The position numbers were made by a program, and so were the translations under genes. Below the pieces are notes generated by a model. It was not told the DNA's origin. It worked only from the letters and a program-made list of their open reading frames with translations, and did not search any database. Positions 42,948 through 50,998 of a DNA stretch of 64,000 bases are shown here, one piece after another. The stretch spans positions 558,001 through 622,000 of the forward strand of contig NZ_JABGCJ010000001.1 of the NCBI RefSeq assembly GCF_019799965.1, given 5' to 3'. How positions within the stretch are numbered: the first letter of the stretch is position 1; each line of letters begins with the position of its first letter. The DNA comes from Modestobacter italicus. GTDB taxonomy: Bacteria; Actinomycetota; Actinomycetes; Mycobacteriales; Geodermatophilaceae.

Positions 42948-43574
42948 GTGCCTCACCCCCGCGACTGGGACGCGATGCTGCTCGCGCGCATCGCCCGGCT
43001 GCCCACCACGCGGGTGGACCGCTGGCTGCGCCAACTGTCCACCTTCGCCGACCACGGCAAGCTCTGGCTGTTGGTGGCCGCCCTGCTCGGACTACGGCCG
43101 GGTCGGTCTCGACGGGCCGCCGCGCGCGGAGCCGGGTCGATGCTCGTGTCCAGCGCCCTCGTGAACGCCGTCCTGAAGCGGTCGTTCCGCCGGGTGCGGC
43201 CGGACCTGGCCGGCGTGCCGGGCGACCGGAGCCTGCGGCGGGCGCCGCACACCGCCTCGTTCCCCAGCGGGCACTCGGCGTCCGCGGCCGCCTTCGCCAC
43301 CGGGGTGGCCCTGGAGAGCCCGTTCACCGGCGCGCTCCTCGCACCGGTGGCGCTGGGCGTCGGCTACTCCCGGGTGCACGTGGGCGTGCACTACCCGGGC
43401 GACGTACTGGCCGGGATCGCCGTCGGGAGCGGGGTCGCGCTGGCCACCCAGCACTGGTGGCGGGTGCGGCCCACCGGCCCGGCTCGGGTGTGGCGGGCCT
43501 GGGACGCGCCCGCGCTGCCGGACGCCGCCGGCCTGGTCGTCGCGGTCGCCCCCCGGTCAGGGCGGGAGGACTAG
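42948..43574 (+). CDS. PAP2-family membrane phosphatase
   Basis: A 208-aa protein with the three PAP2 motifs: KRSFRRVRP (KxxxxxxRP), FPSGHSASAAAF (PSGH) and SRVHVGVHYPGDVLAG (SRxxxxxHxxxD). About four TM helices flank them. Possible roles are undecaprenyl-pyrophosphate or phosphatidate phosphatase; the former suits a glycan district. TAGCCT (42936-42941) lies 6 nt before the GTG at 42948, indicating a leaderless start. Confidence 0.9.
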   Translation: MPHPRDWDAMLLARIARLPTTRVDRWLRQLSTFADHGKLWLLVAALLGLRPGRSRRAAARGAGSMLVSSALVNAVLKRSFRRVRPDLAGVPGDRSLRRAPHTASFPSGHSASAAAFATGVALESPFTGALLAPVALGVGYSRVHVGVHYPGDVLAGIAVGSGVALATQHWWRVRPTGPARVWRAWDAPALPDAAGLVVAVAPRSGRED

Positions 43575-44062
43575 GACCCGGCCGCGGACATCGCCGAGCT
43601 GTTGCCGCGGGCCGAGCTCCTGGAGACGACCGAGGACGCCGACGACAACGGCCGCTACGTGCCGCGCGGGTCTCTCCCACGTGACGGCCGCGACTGGAGG
43701 ACGGGCTGCTCGACGTGCAGTACCTGCTGTCCAGCCGGACCCGGGCGGTGCTCGCGACACTGTTCGGCCTCAGCGAGCAGGCCGGTACCACGCCGAATCC
43801 CAGGTGCCGGAACTGCGGGTGCCAGCGCTGTCGGGTGCCCAGCGGATCGCCTACGACGGCGAGACCGGCGAGGCGGCGACGGAATTCCTGTTACGCAAGC
43901 GCGAACGGCTGACCGTCTACTGCTCCCGGTGAGCTAGTGCTCTGCTGCCACCCAGGCAGCAGAGCACTAGCTTCCACAGGTACGGCTTTCGGGGGACGCG
44001 ACAGCCCGCTGACCTGCGTAGTCTCCGCAACGACTCTGCTCAGGGCTCGAGGAGGACGACGG
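43575..44062 (+). other. Intergenic stretch with decayed coding-like pieces
   Basis: About 490 bp without a convincing gene. In one frame VQYLLSSRTRAVLATLFGLS (from about 43715) resembles the first helix of an HTH protein, but the matching continuation (RYHAESQVPELRVPALSGAQ) is in another frame, which looks like a frameshifted remnant. The 18-bp hairpin at 43932-43972 follows. From here on the DNA is less G+C-rich. The right end has a GAGGAGGACGACGG ribosome-binding site for the next gene. Confidence 0.35.
43932..43972. terminator. 18-bp perfect hairpin at the boundary of the lower-GC patch
   Basis: Bases 43932-43949 (starting AGCTAGTGCTCTGC) pair perfectly with 43955-43972 around a 5-nt loop. 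It stands between PAP2 or the decayed reading frame and the lipoprotein gene and could terminate transcription. There is no U-tract; an attachment or recombination role is conceivable because base composition changes here. Confidence 0.55.
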
Positions 44063-44635
44063 ATGCGGCTGGTCAGGACGGCGGCCGCAACGGCCGTGGG
44101 CATCGCGCTGCTCACCAGCTGCTCGAACGGCCAGACGGCCAACGAGACGCTGCCGTCGGCGTCGTCGTCAGCCACGGAAGCCAGCGAGTCGCTCCCCCCA
44201 CTCGGCCCAGCCGACTTCCCCATGCCGATCGAAGCCCGCGAGAAGACCCAAGCCGGCGCAATCGCTGCTAGTCAGTACTTCATTCAACTGACTGTTCGCG
44301 CCTATCAGCAAGGCGACACTGAACCAGTCCGCACTCTTAGTCGCGACTGCGAATACTGCGAAGCCCTGATCGATGCGGTCAATGAGGATCAGGCGGCCGG
44401 GAACCGTATCACCGGCGGCGATGTATCGTTCGCCGACCCGGGTCAGGCCTATCTAACTGGCGAGACCGCCGAAACGGCGTTCACAGTCGAGCAGACTAGC
44501 CTTTCCGTGATCGGGCCTGACGACGAAGCCATAGCATCACGTGCACAGCCAAGCTTCACCGCATTCACTGCGCTTGCGGCGACCTGGAGTCCGGACCTAC
44601 AAGCCTGGCTCGTCAACCAGTTGACCATCACTTGA
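44063..44635 (+). CDS. DUF6318-like lipoprotein
   Basis: A 190-aa lipoprotein: MRLVRTAAATAVGIALLTSC with the lipobox Cys at residue 20, a Ser/Thr/Glu linker, then a domain of about 120 residues beginning IEAREKTQAGAIAASQYFIQLTVRAYQQGD and including LSRDCEYCEALID (CxxC). This pattern (FixYYxxxxNxAxxxGDxxxLxxLxxxxCxxC) recalls the actinobacterial DUF6318 family; the assignment is from memory of that pattern. Codon use is noticeably less GC-biased than neighbours. A TTGA overlap joins it to the next gene. Confidence 0.7.
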   Translation: MRLVRTAAATAVGIALLTSCSNGQTANETLPSASSSATEASESLPPLGPADFPMPIEAREKTQAGAIAASQYFIQLTVRAYQQGDTEPVRTLSRDCEYCEALIDAVNEDQAAGNRITGGDVSFADPGQAYLTGETAETAFTVEQTSLSVIGPDDEAIASRAQPSFTAFTALAATWSPDLQAWLVNQLTIT

Positions 44636-45537
44636 GAGCCACTCTCTGTGCACTGATTGTCGGCGTCCTGTTGGCAGTCTCTGCGCAGGATGCCCTTGCG
44701 GCTCCCTGTTACGGCTGCCCGGCGGAGCCCACGCCGACTACCTCGGTTGGCACTGGCGCACTGCTGGTCAGTTTCGTGGATGGCGTCCCGGGATCCGGAC
44801 TCCGCAAGGCCTATGCTGCACAGCCTCAACCAGCCCCTTATCGGTGGCGGCTCCGGACCCCATGCCAGGCCGACGATCAAGATTTGGGGGCGTGTCAGCC
44901 TGGGGCGCAAGCATGTCCGGAGATTTCAGGTGCCGTGGTCGTGCTCTACGAGGTTGGACGTCAACGACTAGCCCAGCCAGGCGCGACGGAAGTCGATGGC
45001 ATCGCCCCTAGCCCCGGAGTTCCGATCGGCGAAGGCTATGGGACCTGGGTCAACGAAGGCAGCACGTGCGTCGACGTCACGGACTTGAACCCGCCGCCGT
45101 CGCCGGCGGAAGTGTTCCGCTACTTCCAAACGCTGCCTCTCCCCGAGTTGACCACCCGCCAGCAGCCGCCTGGAGAGGCTCTCGTGGGCCTGCCGGTCGT
45201 CTTCTTCACCGACAGCCCGACGACGCAGACCTTCACGGTGGACATCCGCGGCTTCTCCGTCGTCATCGTCGCCAGGGTGCAGAGCTATGCGTGGGACACC
45301 GGCGACGGCACCGTCCTCACCACGACCCAACCCGGCGCCCCCTACCCGGACCACACGATCACCCACGACTACGCCGCTGGCACCTACACGGCGTCATTGA
45401 CGACCACATGGGCCGCGACCTACTCCGTCGACGGTGGCGTGCAGGCCGACGTCCCCGGCACGACCACCACCCAAGGCGACCCAGCCACCTTCACCGTCCG
45501 GCAGGCCCGCTCGGTCCTGACCGACCCGTACGACTGA
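44632..45537 (+). CDS. Secreted PKD-like protein paired with the lipoprotein
   Basis: A 301-aa protein starting at TTG 44632 inside the previous stop (TTGA). Signal peptide MRATLCALIVGVLLAVSAQDALA, then a Cys-rich start (APCYGCP). The C-terminal part, VQSYAWDTGDGTVLTTTQPGAPYPDHTITHDYAAGTYTASLTTTW, is a PKD-type beta-sandwich (WDxGDG and HxYxxxGxYxxxLT). Secreted, possibly wall- or polymer-binding. The lower-GC composition continues to about 45.2 kb and drifts back to the local norm at the 3' end, which fits acquired DNA. Confidence 0.75.
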   Translation: MRATLCALIVGVLLAVSAQDALAAPCYGCPAEPTPTTSVGTGALLVSFVDGVPGSGLRKAYAAQPQPAPYRWRLRTPCQADDQDLGACQPGAQACPEISGAVVVLYEVGRQRLAQPGATEVDGIAPSPGVPIGEGYGTWVNEGSTCVDVTDLNPPPSPAEVFRYFQTLPLPELTTRQQPPGEALVGLPVVFFTDSPTTQTFTVDIRGFSVVIVARVQSYAWDTGDGTVLTTTQPGAPYPDHTITHDYAAGTYTASLTTTWAATYSVDGGVQADVPGTTTTQGDPATFTVRQARSVLTDPYD

Positions 45538-45622
45538 CCGCGAGGTCTCGGGACGTCGAGCGCGCCTCCACGTGGACGCACGCCATCCGGGAGCGTCGTA
45601 GGACGTGACGTCCGGAGACCGC

Positions 45623-46072
45623 TCAGGCCGGGGGCAAGGTGAGCTGCTGGCCGCCGATGTGGGCCACCAGGGGGTCGGCGGAGGAGATGCCGTCGGGGAC
45701 GTGCAGGACGGTCGCATGAGGACTGATGTCCGCGGTGCAGTCGGACTGCTCGAACGACCCGCTGATGCCGACCTCGATCTCCTGCTCGTCGACGACGGTG
45801 ACCTCGTCCGGCTCGCTCGGACAGCTGCTGCTGCCGAAGGTGATGACGACGAGGTGGGAACCGTCCTCGGTCCACGCCACCGTCGGGCCAGGCACCGAAT
45901 AGGAGAACGCGGACTCCGCGATCGACCCGAGTGGGAACCGCTCCTCCTCCGGACTGCCGTCACCCAGGCCGAAGGCGGCTACGTGCGGCAGTCGATCAGC
46001 ACACCCGGCCACGAGGATCGTCAGCGCCAGCACAATCACGCCCCAGCCGAGGAGAACCCGTCTTCGCGGCAC
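45623..46072 (-). CDS. Putative lipoprotein
   Basis: A 149-aa protein: VPRRRVLLGWGVIVLALTILVAGC has a lipobox with Cys at residue 24. The mature part is acidic and has a pair of cysteines (SSSCPSEP and QSDCTAD) that may form a disulphide, but no family is recognised. GTG 46072 is chosen because AGGAGG lies at ideal spacing; the longer frame has no such site. It is convergent with the PKD protein gene. Confidence 0.68.
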   Translation of the reverse strand: MPRRRVLLGWGVIVLALTILVAGCADRLPHVAAFGLGDGSPEEERFPLGSIAESAFSYSVPGPTVAWTEDGSHLVVITFGSSSCPSEPDEVTVVDEQEIEVGISGSFEQSDCTADISPHATVLHVPDGISSADPLVAHIGGQQLTLPPA

Positions 46073-46344
46073 TCCAGACCTCCTGACCTCGGGGCTCAGG
46101 CCGACCCACGAGCCGCCGGGCGCGTCGATGCACCCGGACACGGCCGAGGATGTCGGACGCTGCCACCCTCGCGCCACCGACCTCCCACGGCGAGAGCAGC
46201 TGGCGGCCCGCCACCACCTGCTCGCGTTCCGGCACGCCGAGCCGCCGGTCCGACGGTCGCCGCGGGGAAGTGCCCGGCTCGGCCATTGCGCAAGCCCCTC
46301 GCCACGGGCATGATCCCGTCCACCTCAACGAGGAGGTGGACGAG

Positions 46345-46512
46345 ATGCCCTGGTGGGCATGGGTACTGGTGGCGTGGGCACTGGTCGCGACAGGTGGCGC
46401 GCTGTGGCTCGGCCAGGCCGCCCTGGCGGTCAAGCGCCAGGAGCAGAAGGACCTCGACCGGCACATCGCCGCGTTCGAGCAACCTGCCGCCGACCACCGC
46501 CTCGCCGGCTGA
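46345..46512 (+). CDS. Small one-TM protein
   Basis: A 55-aa protein with AGGAGGTGGACG before the ATG at 46345. One TM helix (WAWVLVAWALVATGGALWLG) followed by a charged tail QAALAVKRQEQKDLDRHIA. Part of a run of small TM proteins at 46.3-47.1 kb with related TM-then-charge layout (ALWLG here, ALWVG in the protein at 46923). Function unknown. Confidence 0.6.
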   Translation: MPWWAWVLVAWALVATGGALWLGQAALAVKRQEQKDLDRHIAAFEQPAADHRLAG

Positions 46513-46682
46513 GCTTCGGGTGACCCACGTGTCACATCAGCCACTGCCACATCAACTGTGTCCAGCGAGCGATCACCTTGGCTGACATCGCCCATGATCA
46601 ACCAACGGTCGTGCGACACGTTGTCAGCTGTTGCCCACGCAAGTCGGCGTGGACACCAAGCCTGGACGACTAAAAACAACTC

Positions 46683-46865
46683 GTGGTCGTCGCCGTGGTC
46701 TCCCTCAGCTGGGTCATCGTCTCTGCCGGGCTCGCCCTGGCCGTCGGTGGCGGGATCCGTCTCGCCGACCGCCGCGCCCCGTTCACCGACCACCTCGCCG
46801 GGCTCCCGGCCGACCTCACCGTCGACGACGTGCTCGGCGTCCGGCCGGTCCAGCCCAGCCACTGA
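46683..46865 (+). CDS. Small one-TM protein (RxAD type)
   Basis: A 60-aa protein: VVSLSWVIVSAGLALAVGGGI, then RLADRRAPFTDHLAGLPADLTVDDVLGV. TAAAAA (46671-46676) is 6 nt before the GTG at 46683, suggesting a leaderless transcript. The TM followed by RLAD matches the MRAAD of the 40407 protein and MRRAD of the 46923 protein. Function unknown. Confidence 0.55.
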   Translation: MVVAVVSLSWVIVSAGLALAVGGGIRLADRRAPFTDHLAGLPADLTVDDVLGVRPVQPSH

Positions 46866-46922
46866 CCCGCACGGGCCCACCCTGGACTCAAGGAACCGGC
46901 CCCCCTGGTCGATGACCAGGGA

Positions 46923-47108
46923 GTGACGACGACGCTGCTGCTCATCGCCGCCGTCTGGGTGATCGTCGCGGTCATCGCCGCACTGTGGGTCGGAGCCGCG
47001 ATGCGCCGCGCCGACCAGGGCGAACGCCGTCGCCTGGAGCGTGAGCGCGCCGCCCAGGACGATGCCGCCCCGGACTCCCAGCCGGAGGACGGCCGGCACA
47101 GCGCCTGA
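46923..47108 (+). CDS. Small one-TM protein (RxAD type)
   Basis: A 61-aa protein from GTG 46923: TLLLIAAVWVIVAVIAALWVG then AAMRRADQGERRRLERERAAQDDA, a single TM helix and a highly charged, probably helical tail. The GVG/RxAD junction resembles the proteins at 40407 and 46683. Function unknown. Confidence 0.55.
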   Translation: MTTTLLLIAAVWVIVAVIAALWVGAAMRRADQGERRRLERERAAQDDAAPDSQPEDGRHSA

Positions 47109-47218
47109 CGCTCGCCCAGCGATGATCGTCGCTTCTCACTACGGTCACGGATCAGAGGTTGTCCTGGCACTGACCAGGGCACTGCTCTGCTGACGTCACC
47201 GATGGGAAGAGGTCACAG

Positions 47219-47767
47219 ATGTTGGTCCGCCGGATCGCCCGGCCGATGCTCGCCGCCACGTTCATCTACGGGGGTGTCGACACCCTCCGGAACCCGCAGT
47301 CGCGCGTTCCTGGCGCAGCACCGGTCGTCGAACAGATCACCGAGATCGCCGAGAAGCAGCTGCCGGTCGAGGTCTCGCACGACGTCGAGCAGTGGGTGAA
47401 GATCAACGCCGGCGTGCACGTGGGTGCCGGCACCCTGCTCGCGCTCGGCAAGTTCCCCCGCTTCTCCGCGCTGGCCCTGGCCACCTCGCTGGTGCCGACC
47501 ACGCTGGCCGGGCACCGCTTCTGGGAGCACACCGACCCGAAGGAGCGCTTCGGGCAGACCAGCAACTTCCTGAAGAACGTCGGCATGTTCGGCGGGCTGC
47601 TGATCGCCGCCGTCGACACCGAGGGCAAGCCGTCGGTCGGCTGGTGGGCCAAGCGCACCGCCGGGGCAGCCGCCGCCGCGGCCGAGGCCAGCTACGAGAA
47701 GGCCTCGAAGAAGGCCGCCAAGGCGCAGAAGCGTGCCGCCAAGCAGACGAAGAAGCTCAAGCACTGA
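47219..47767 (+). CDS. DoxX-family membrane protein with Lys-rich tail
   Basis: A 182-aa protein with four hydrophobic helices; RRIARPMLAATFIYGGVDTLRNP and KINAGVHVGAGTLLALGKFPRFSALALATSLVPTTLAGHRFWE are the DoxX/DoxD signature. The last approximately 35 residues (YEKASKKAAKAQKRAAKQTKKLKH) form a Lys/Ala-rich basic helix. ATG 47219 follows GGGAAGAGG. DoxX proteins are tied to respiratory or redox stress functions; the exact role here is unknown. Confidence 0.85.
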   Translation: MLVRRIARPMLAATFIYGGVDTLRNPQSRVPGAAPVVEQITEIAEKQLPVEVSHDVEQWVKINAGVHVGAGTLLALGKFPRFSALALATSLVPTTLAGHRFWEHTDPKERFGQTSNFLKNVGMFGGLLIAAVDTEGKPSVGWWAKRTAGAAAAAAEASYEKASKKAAKAQKRAAKQTKKLKH

Positions 47768-47776
47768 TCTGACCGC

Positions 47777-48826
47777 ATGAGCACGGCACACACGCCCGCG
47801 GGCGCGCTCCGGAGGATCGCCTTCCTCCTGGAACGCGCCCGCGAGCCGTCCTACCGGGTGCAGGCCTTCCGCACGGCCGCCGCCGTGGTCGCCGGCCTGG
47901 ACGACGCAGAGCTCGAACGCCGGGTGCGCACGAAGTCGCTCACCGACCTCAAGGGGATCGGCGACAAGACCGCCACCGTCGTCGTCGAGGCACACCGCGG
48001 CGACGTCCCCGCGTACCTGCAGCGGCTCGAGGAGTCCTACGCCGAGCTGACCCCGCTGGCCGACGAGGCCGCGGCGCTGCGCGCGGCGCTCAAGGGCGAC
48101 CTGCACGCGCACTCGGACTGGTCCGACGGCGGCAGCCCCATCCGGGACATGGCCGAGGCCGCGATGTCCATCGGCCACGAGTACCTCGCGCTCACCGACC
48201 ACTCGCCCCGGCTCACCGTCGCCAACGGCCTCTCCCCCGCGCGGCTGGAGCAGCAGCTGGACGTGGTCGCGGCGCTGAACGAGGAACTGGCCCCGTTCCG
48301 GATCCTCACCGGCATCGAGTGCGACATCAACGTCGACGGCTCCCTCGACCAGACCGACGAGCTGCTCGGCCGCCTCGACGTCGTCGTGGCCAGCGTGCAC
48401 TCCGAGCTGCGCGCCCCCGCGGCCCAGATGACCGAGCGGATGCTCGCCGCGGTGGAGAACCCGCACACCGACGTCCTCGGCCACTGCACCGGCCGGCTGG
48501 TCATCGGCCGCAGGCAGCGCAACGGCACCCAGCGGCCGCGGCCGGAGAGCGAGTTCGACGCCGACGCCGTCTTCTCCGCCTGCGTCGCGCACGGGACGGC
48601 GGTGGAGATCAACTCCCGGCCGGAGCGGTTGGACCCGCCGCGCCGGCTGCTGACCCGGGCGGTGGAGCTCGGCTGCGACTTCGCCATCGACACGGATGCC
48701 CACGCCCCCGGTCAGCTCGACTGGCAGGACGCCGGGTGCGCCCGGGCCGTGGACTGCGGCGTGCCGACCGACCGGGTGATCAACACCCGGTCAGCCGAGC
48801 AGCTGCTCACCCGCACGCACCGCTGA
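47777..48826 (+). CDS. PHP-domain phosphoesterase with helix-hairpin-helix (PolX-like without polymerase)
   Basis: A 349-aa protein. Residues 1-80 are a helical HhH domain (AFLLERAREPSYRVQAFRTAA, LTDLKGIGDKTATVVVEA), like the DNA-binding front of PolX. Residues about 105-345 are a PHP metallophosphoesterase: GDLHAHSDWSDGGSPI, ALTDHSPRL, GIECDIN, VVASVHSEL, GHCTGRLV, EINSRPERLDPP and DTDAHAPGQLD, supplying the metal ligands. The palm and fingers of a DNA polymerase are absent. Likely a DNA-repair-related 3'-phosphoesterase or exonuclease. Ten bp after the DoxX gene. Confidence 0.87.
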   Translation: MSTAHTPAGALRRIAFLLERAREPSYRVQAFRTAAAVVAGLDDAELERRVRTKSLTDLKGIGDKTATVVVEAHRGDVPAYLQRLEESYAELTPLADEAAALRAALKGDLHAHSDWSDGGSPIRDMAEAAMSIGHEYLALTDHSPRLTVANGLSPARLEQQLDVVAALNEELAPFRILTGIECDINVDGSLDQTDELLGRLDVVVASVHSELRAPAAQMTERMLAAVENPHTDVLGHCTGRLVIGRRQRNGTQRPRPESEFDADAVFSACVAHGTAVEINSRPERLDPPRRLLTRAVELGCDFAIDTDAHAPGQLDWQDAGCARAVDCGVPTDRVINTRSAEQLLTRTHR

Positions 48827-49660
48827 CCGCGGTGGCAGCTGCCACAGGGCGCCGAGCCGGCGGTCCAGGTCGGGGTCGAACCGGTCCAGCCCGCCCCCGG
48901 GGTAGGGCGTCAGTTCGCCGAACCACACCTCGCCGGCGACGTCGAACAGGTCGACCCGGATGAAGTCCAGCCCCTCCCCCAGCGCCTCGGCGACCTTCGT
49001 CAGCTCCGGCAGCGACGCCGGCGGCGGCGTCACCGGGCCGGGCGGCACCGCCTCGACGACGTCCACCGGCGTCCAGTCCGGGGTGTACAGCCGGCGTCGG
49101 TGCTGGCCGAACCGGCCGGTGTCCACCTGGACGAGCTCCAGCCGGCCGCCGAAGACCAGCAGCTTGTGGTCGGCCGGCACCTCTCCCGCCGAGCCGATGA
49201 ACTCCTCGACCAGCAGTGTCCGGCGGGCCTGGCTGTAGACCCACTCACCGCGGTCGCGGAACAGCGGCTCGTCCAGCCAGCCGGTGGTGAGCCGGCGCAG
49301 CGCTGCGACGTCGGGCCGGCCGGCGCCCAGGTGCACGCGCATCGTCCCGTGGTTGGGCTTGAGCACCCACCGGTCGGGCAGCGCCACCTCCGCCAGCTCG
49401 GCGACGTCCGTCCCGGTCCACAGCACGCGGGGCACGCTGAGCGAGGGCAGCACGGTCGACGCGTGATCCTTCATCGCCAGCTTGTCGCCCAGCCGGCCGA
49501 TCAGCGGACGCCGGTCGTGCACCACCCGCCAGTTCACCTTCTCGGTGAACGTCCGCGGGGGACGACCCGGCCAGCGGCCGTGCGCCCGCCGGTAGAGGAC
49601 GGCGCGCTTGGCCAGGAGCGGCAGCCGCCGGACGGCGGCCGGTGGCAGCAGTGGGGCCAC
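48791..49660 (-). CDS. TupA-like ATP-grasp protein
   Basis: A 289-aa protein. PPRTFTEKVNWRVVHDRRPLIGRLGDKLAMKDHASTVLPSLSVPRVLW and RWVLKPNHGTMRV are the hallmark of TupA-like ATP-grasp proteins (polysaccharide or teichuronopeptide biosynthesis). LLVEEFIG, DHKLLVFGGRLELVQVD and FIRVDLFDVAGEVWFGELTPYPGGG supply the metal/ATP site. GTG 49660 follows AGGAGG at 7 nt; an upstream in-frame GTG lacks a site. The 3' end overlaps the convergent PHP gene by 36 bp. Probable role: ligation of an amino acid to a glycan. Confidence 0.83.
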   Translation of the reverse strand: MAPLLPPAAVRRLPLLAKRAVLYRRAHGRWPGRPPRTFTEKVNWRVVHDRRPLIGRLGDKLAMKDHASTVLPSLSVPRVLWTGTDVAELAEVALPDRWVLKPNHGTMRVHLGAGRPDVAALRRLTTGWLDEPLFRDRGEWVYSQARRTLLVEEFIGSAGEVPADHKLLVFGGRLELVQVDTGRFGQHRRRLYTPDWTPVDVVEAVPPGPVTPPPASLPELTKVAEALGEGLDFIRVDLFDVAGEVWFGELTPYPGGGLDRFDPDLDRRLGALWQLPPRSAVRAGEQLLG

Positions 49661-49728
49661 CGGGGCGCCTCCTCGTGCGATCGACACAGCTCACACAGTC
49701 TGGGCCAGCGCCCGCACCGACCGGCTCC

Positions 49729-49764
49729 TAGGGTCGGGGCGTGAGCACGGCAGCGGCCCCTTGA
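49729..49764 (+). promoter_or_regulatory. Promoter and leaderless 7-codon upstream ORF
   Basis: TAGGGT (49729-49734) is 6 nt before a GTG at 49741, the transcription start. That GTG opens a 7-codon frame (V-S-T-A-A-A-P) whose stop TGA (49762-49764) overlaps the TTG start of the glycosyltransferase at 49761 (TTGA). Ribosomes ending the leader peptide could reinitiate at the TTG. Confidence 0.5.
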
Positions 49765-50951
49765 CCTCGATCGACCACCCCGAGCTGGCCGCCGGCGTCG
49801 GCTTCGTCGCGAAGGACCCGTGGCACCCCGCGATCCGCCGCGAGCACATGATCGCCGGCCAGCTGGTCGACCGTGGCGCACCGGTGCGGTTCGTCCAGGC
49901 GCCCAGCGACTGGCGCCGGCTGCGCACCGATCCCGGCAACTGGCGGCGCCACCTGCTCCGGGGGCGTTTCCTGCCGGCCGCGCCGGGCGTCACCGTCTCC
50001 GAGCGCTCGACGCTGGTCCCCGGCCTGCGCGGCCCGGTGGCCGAGCGGGTCGACGCGGCACTGCTCGGCGGCTTCCTGCGGCGCTCGGACTGGGCGCCGG
50101 CGCTGACCGTGCTGATGTTCCCGTGGGAGTGGCGCGCGGCGCGCTCGCTGGGCGGCCGGGTGGTCTTCGACTGCACCGACGACTGGGCACGGCTGCTCCC
50201 CCAGGCGCGCGGCCTGCCCGACCAGCTGCGCCGGATCGCCGACGAGGCCGACGAGGTGGTCGTGGTCAACCAGGTGCTCGCCGACCTGTTCCCCGGCCGG
50301 ACGCCGGTCGTCGTCCCCAACGGCACCGACGAGGTGCTGCTCTCCGCGCCGCGGACCGGTCCGCGGCGGGAGCGGCACGCGGTCTACGTCGGCAGCGTCG
50401 CCGAGCGGTTCGACGTGGAGCTGGTCCGCCAGGTGCTCACCACGCTGCCGGACTGGACGCTCACCGTGCACGGGCAGCTGGTGTTCCCCCAGCGGGCGCA
50501 GGCCGCGGCCGACCGCTTCCTGGCGCTGGAGCGGGAGTTCCCCGGGCGGTTCACCTACGCCGGGCTGCTCGGGCGCGACCGGTTGCCCGCGGTGCTGGAC
50601 GCGGCCACCGTGGGGCTGATCCCCGACGTCGCCAGCCGGGCGCTGGGCCAGTCGTCGATGAAGACCTACGACTACTGCGCCCGCGGGGTGCCGGTGGTCT
50701 CGACCGCCGGCCACCTGGAGCACTCCAGCGACGTGCCACCGCACACCGCCGTCGTCCGCTCGGCGGCGGAGATGGCCGAGGCGATGGTGGCCGCCGCGGC
50801 CGAGCCGGCCGGGTACGCCGAGGCCCGGACGGCGTGGGCGGCCGACCGCACCTGGGACCGGCGCACCGACGCCTGGCTGGACGCTGCGCTGGGGAATCGA
50901 CCGGTGGGTGTGACAGGAGTGCATGCGTCACGGACTCGCAACGCCGGCTGA
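49761..50951 (+). CDS. Glycosyltransferase family 4-like protein
   Basis: A 396-aa GT-B enzyme. The N-terminal domain has GFVAKDPWHPAIRREHMIAGQLVDRGAPVRFVQAPSDW and GRVVFDCTDDWARLLPQARG; the C-terminal domain has VVVPNGTDEVLL, HAVYVGSVAERFDVELVRQVL and GLIPDVASRALGQSSMKTYDYCARGVPVVST, as in GT4 enzymes of the TuaH/WcaI type. The TTG at 49761 is chosen because it is the only in-frame start after the predicted transcription start; the longer frame overlaps the divergent ATP-grasp gene. Divergent from TupA-like, so possibly the same glycan. Confidence 0.82.
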   Translation: MTSIDHPELAAGVGFVAKDPWHPAIRREHMIAGQLVDRGAPVRFVQAPSDWRRLRTDPGNWRRHLLRGRFLPAAPGVTVSERSTLVPGLRGPVAERVDAALLGGFLRRSDWAPALTVLMFPWEWRAARSLGGRVVFDCTDDWARLLPQARGLPDQLRRIADEADEVVVVNQVLADLFPGRTPVVVPNGTDEVLLSAPRTGPRRERHAVYVGSVAERFDVELVRQVLTTLPDWTLTVHGQLVFPQRAQAAADRFLALEREFPGRFTYAGLLGRDRLPAVLDAATVGLIPDVASRALGQSSMKTYDYCARGVPVVSTAGHLEHSSDVPPHTAVVRSAAEMAEAMVAAAAEPAGYAEARTAWAADRTWDRRTDAWLDAALGNRPVGVTGVHASRTRNAG

Positions 50952-50998
50952 CCGTGTGTCGACCGGGTCGGGACACAGCGTCGCCCTAGCTTTCCGGC

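Noticed and set aside
43681-43932. 83-codon frame after PAP2
   Set aside because: Coding signal switches frame near 43780; treated as a decayed remnant.
49608-49760. Longer N-terminus for the GT4 at 49761
   Set aside because: It would overlap the divergent ATP-grasp gene and lie upstream of the predicted transcription start.
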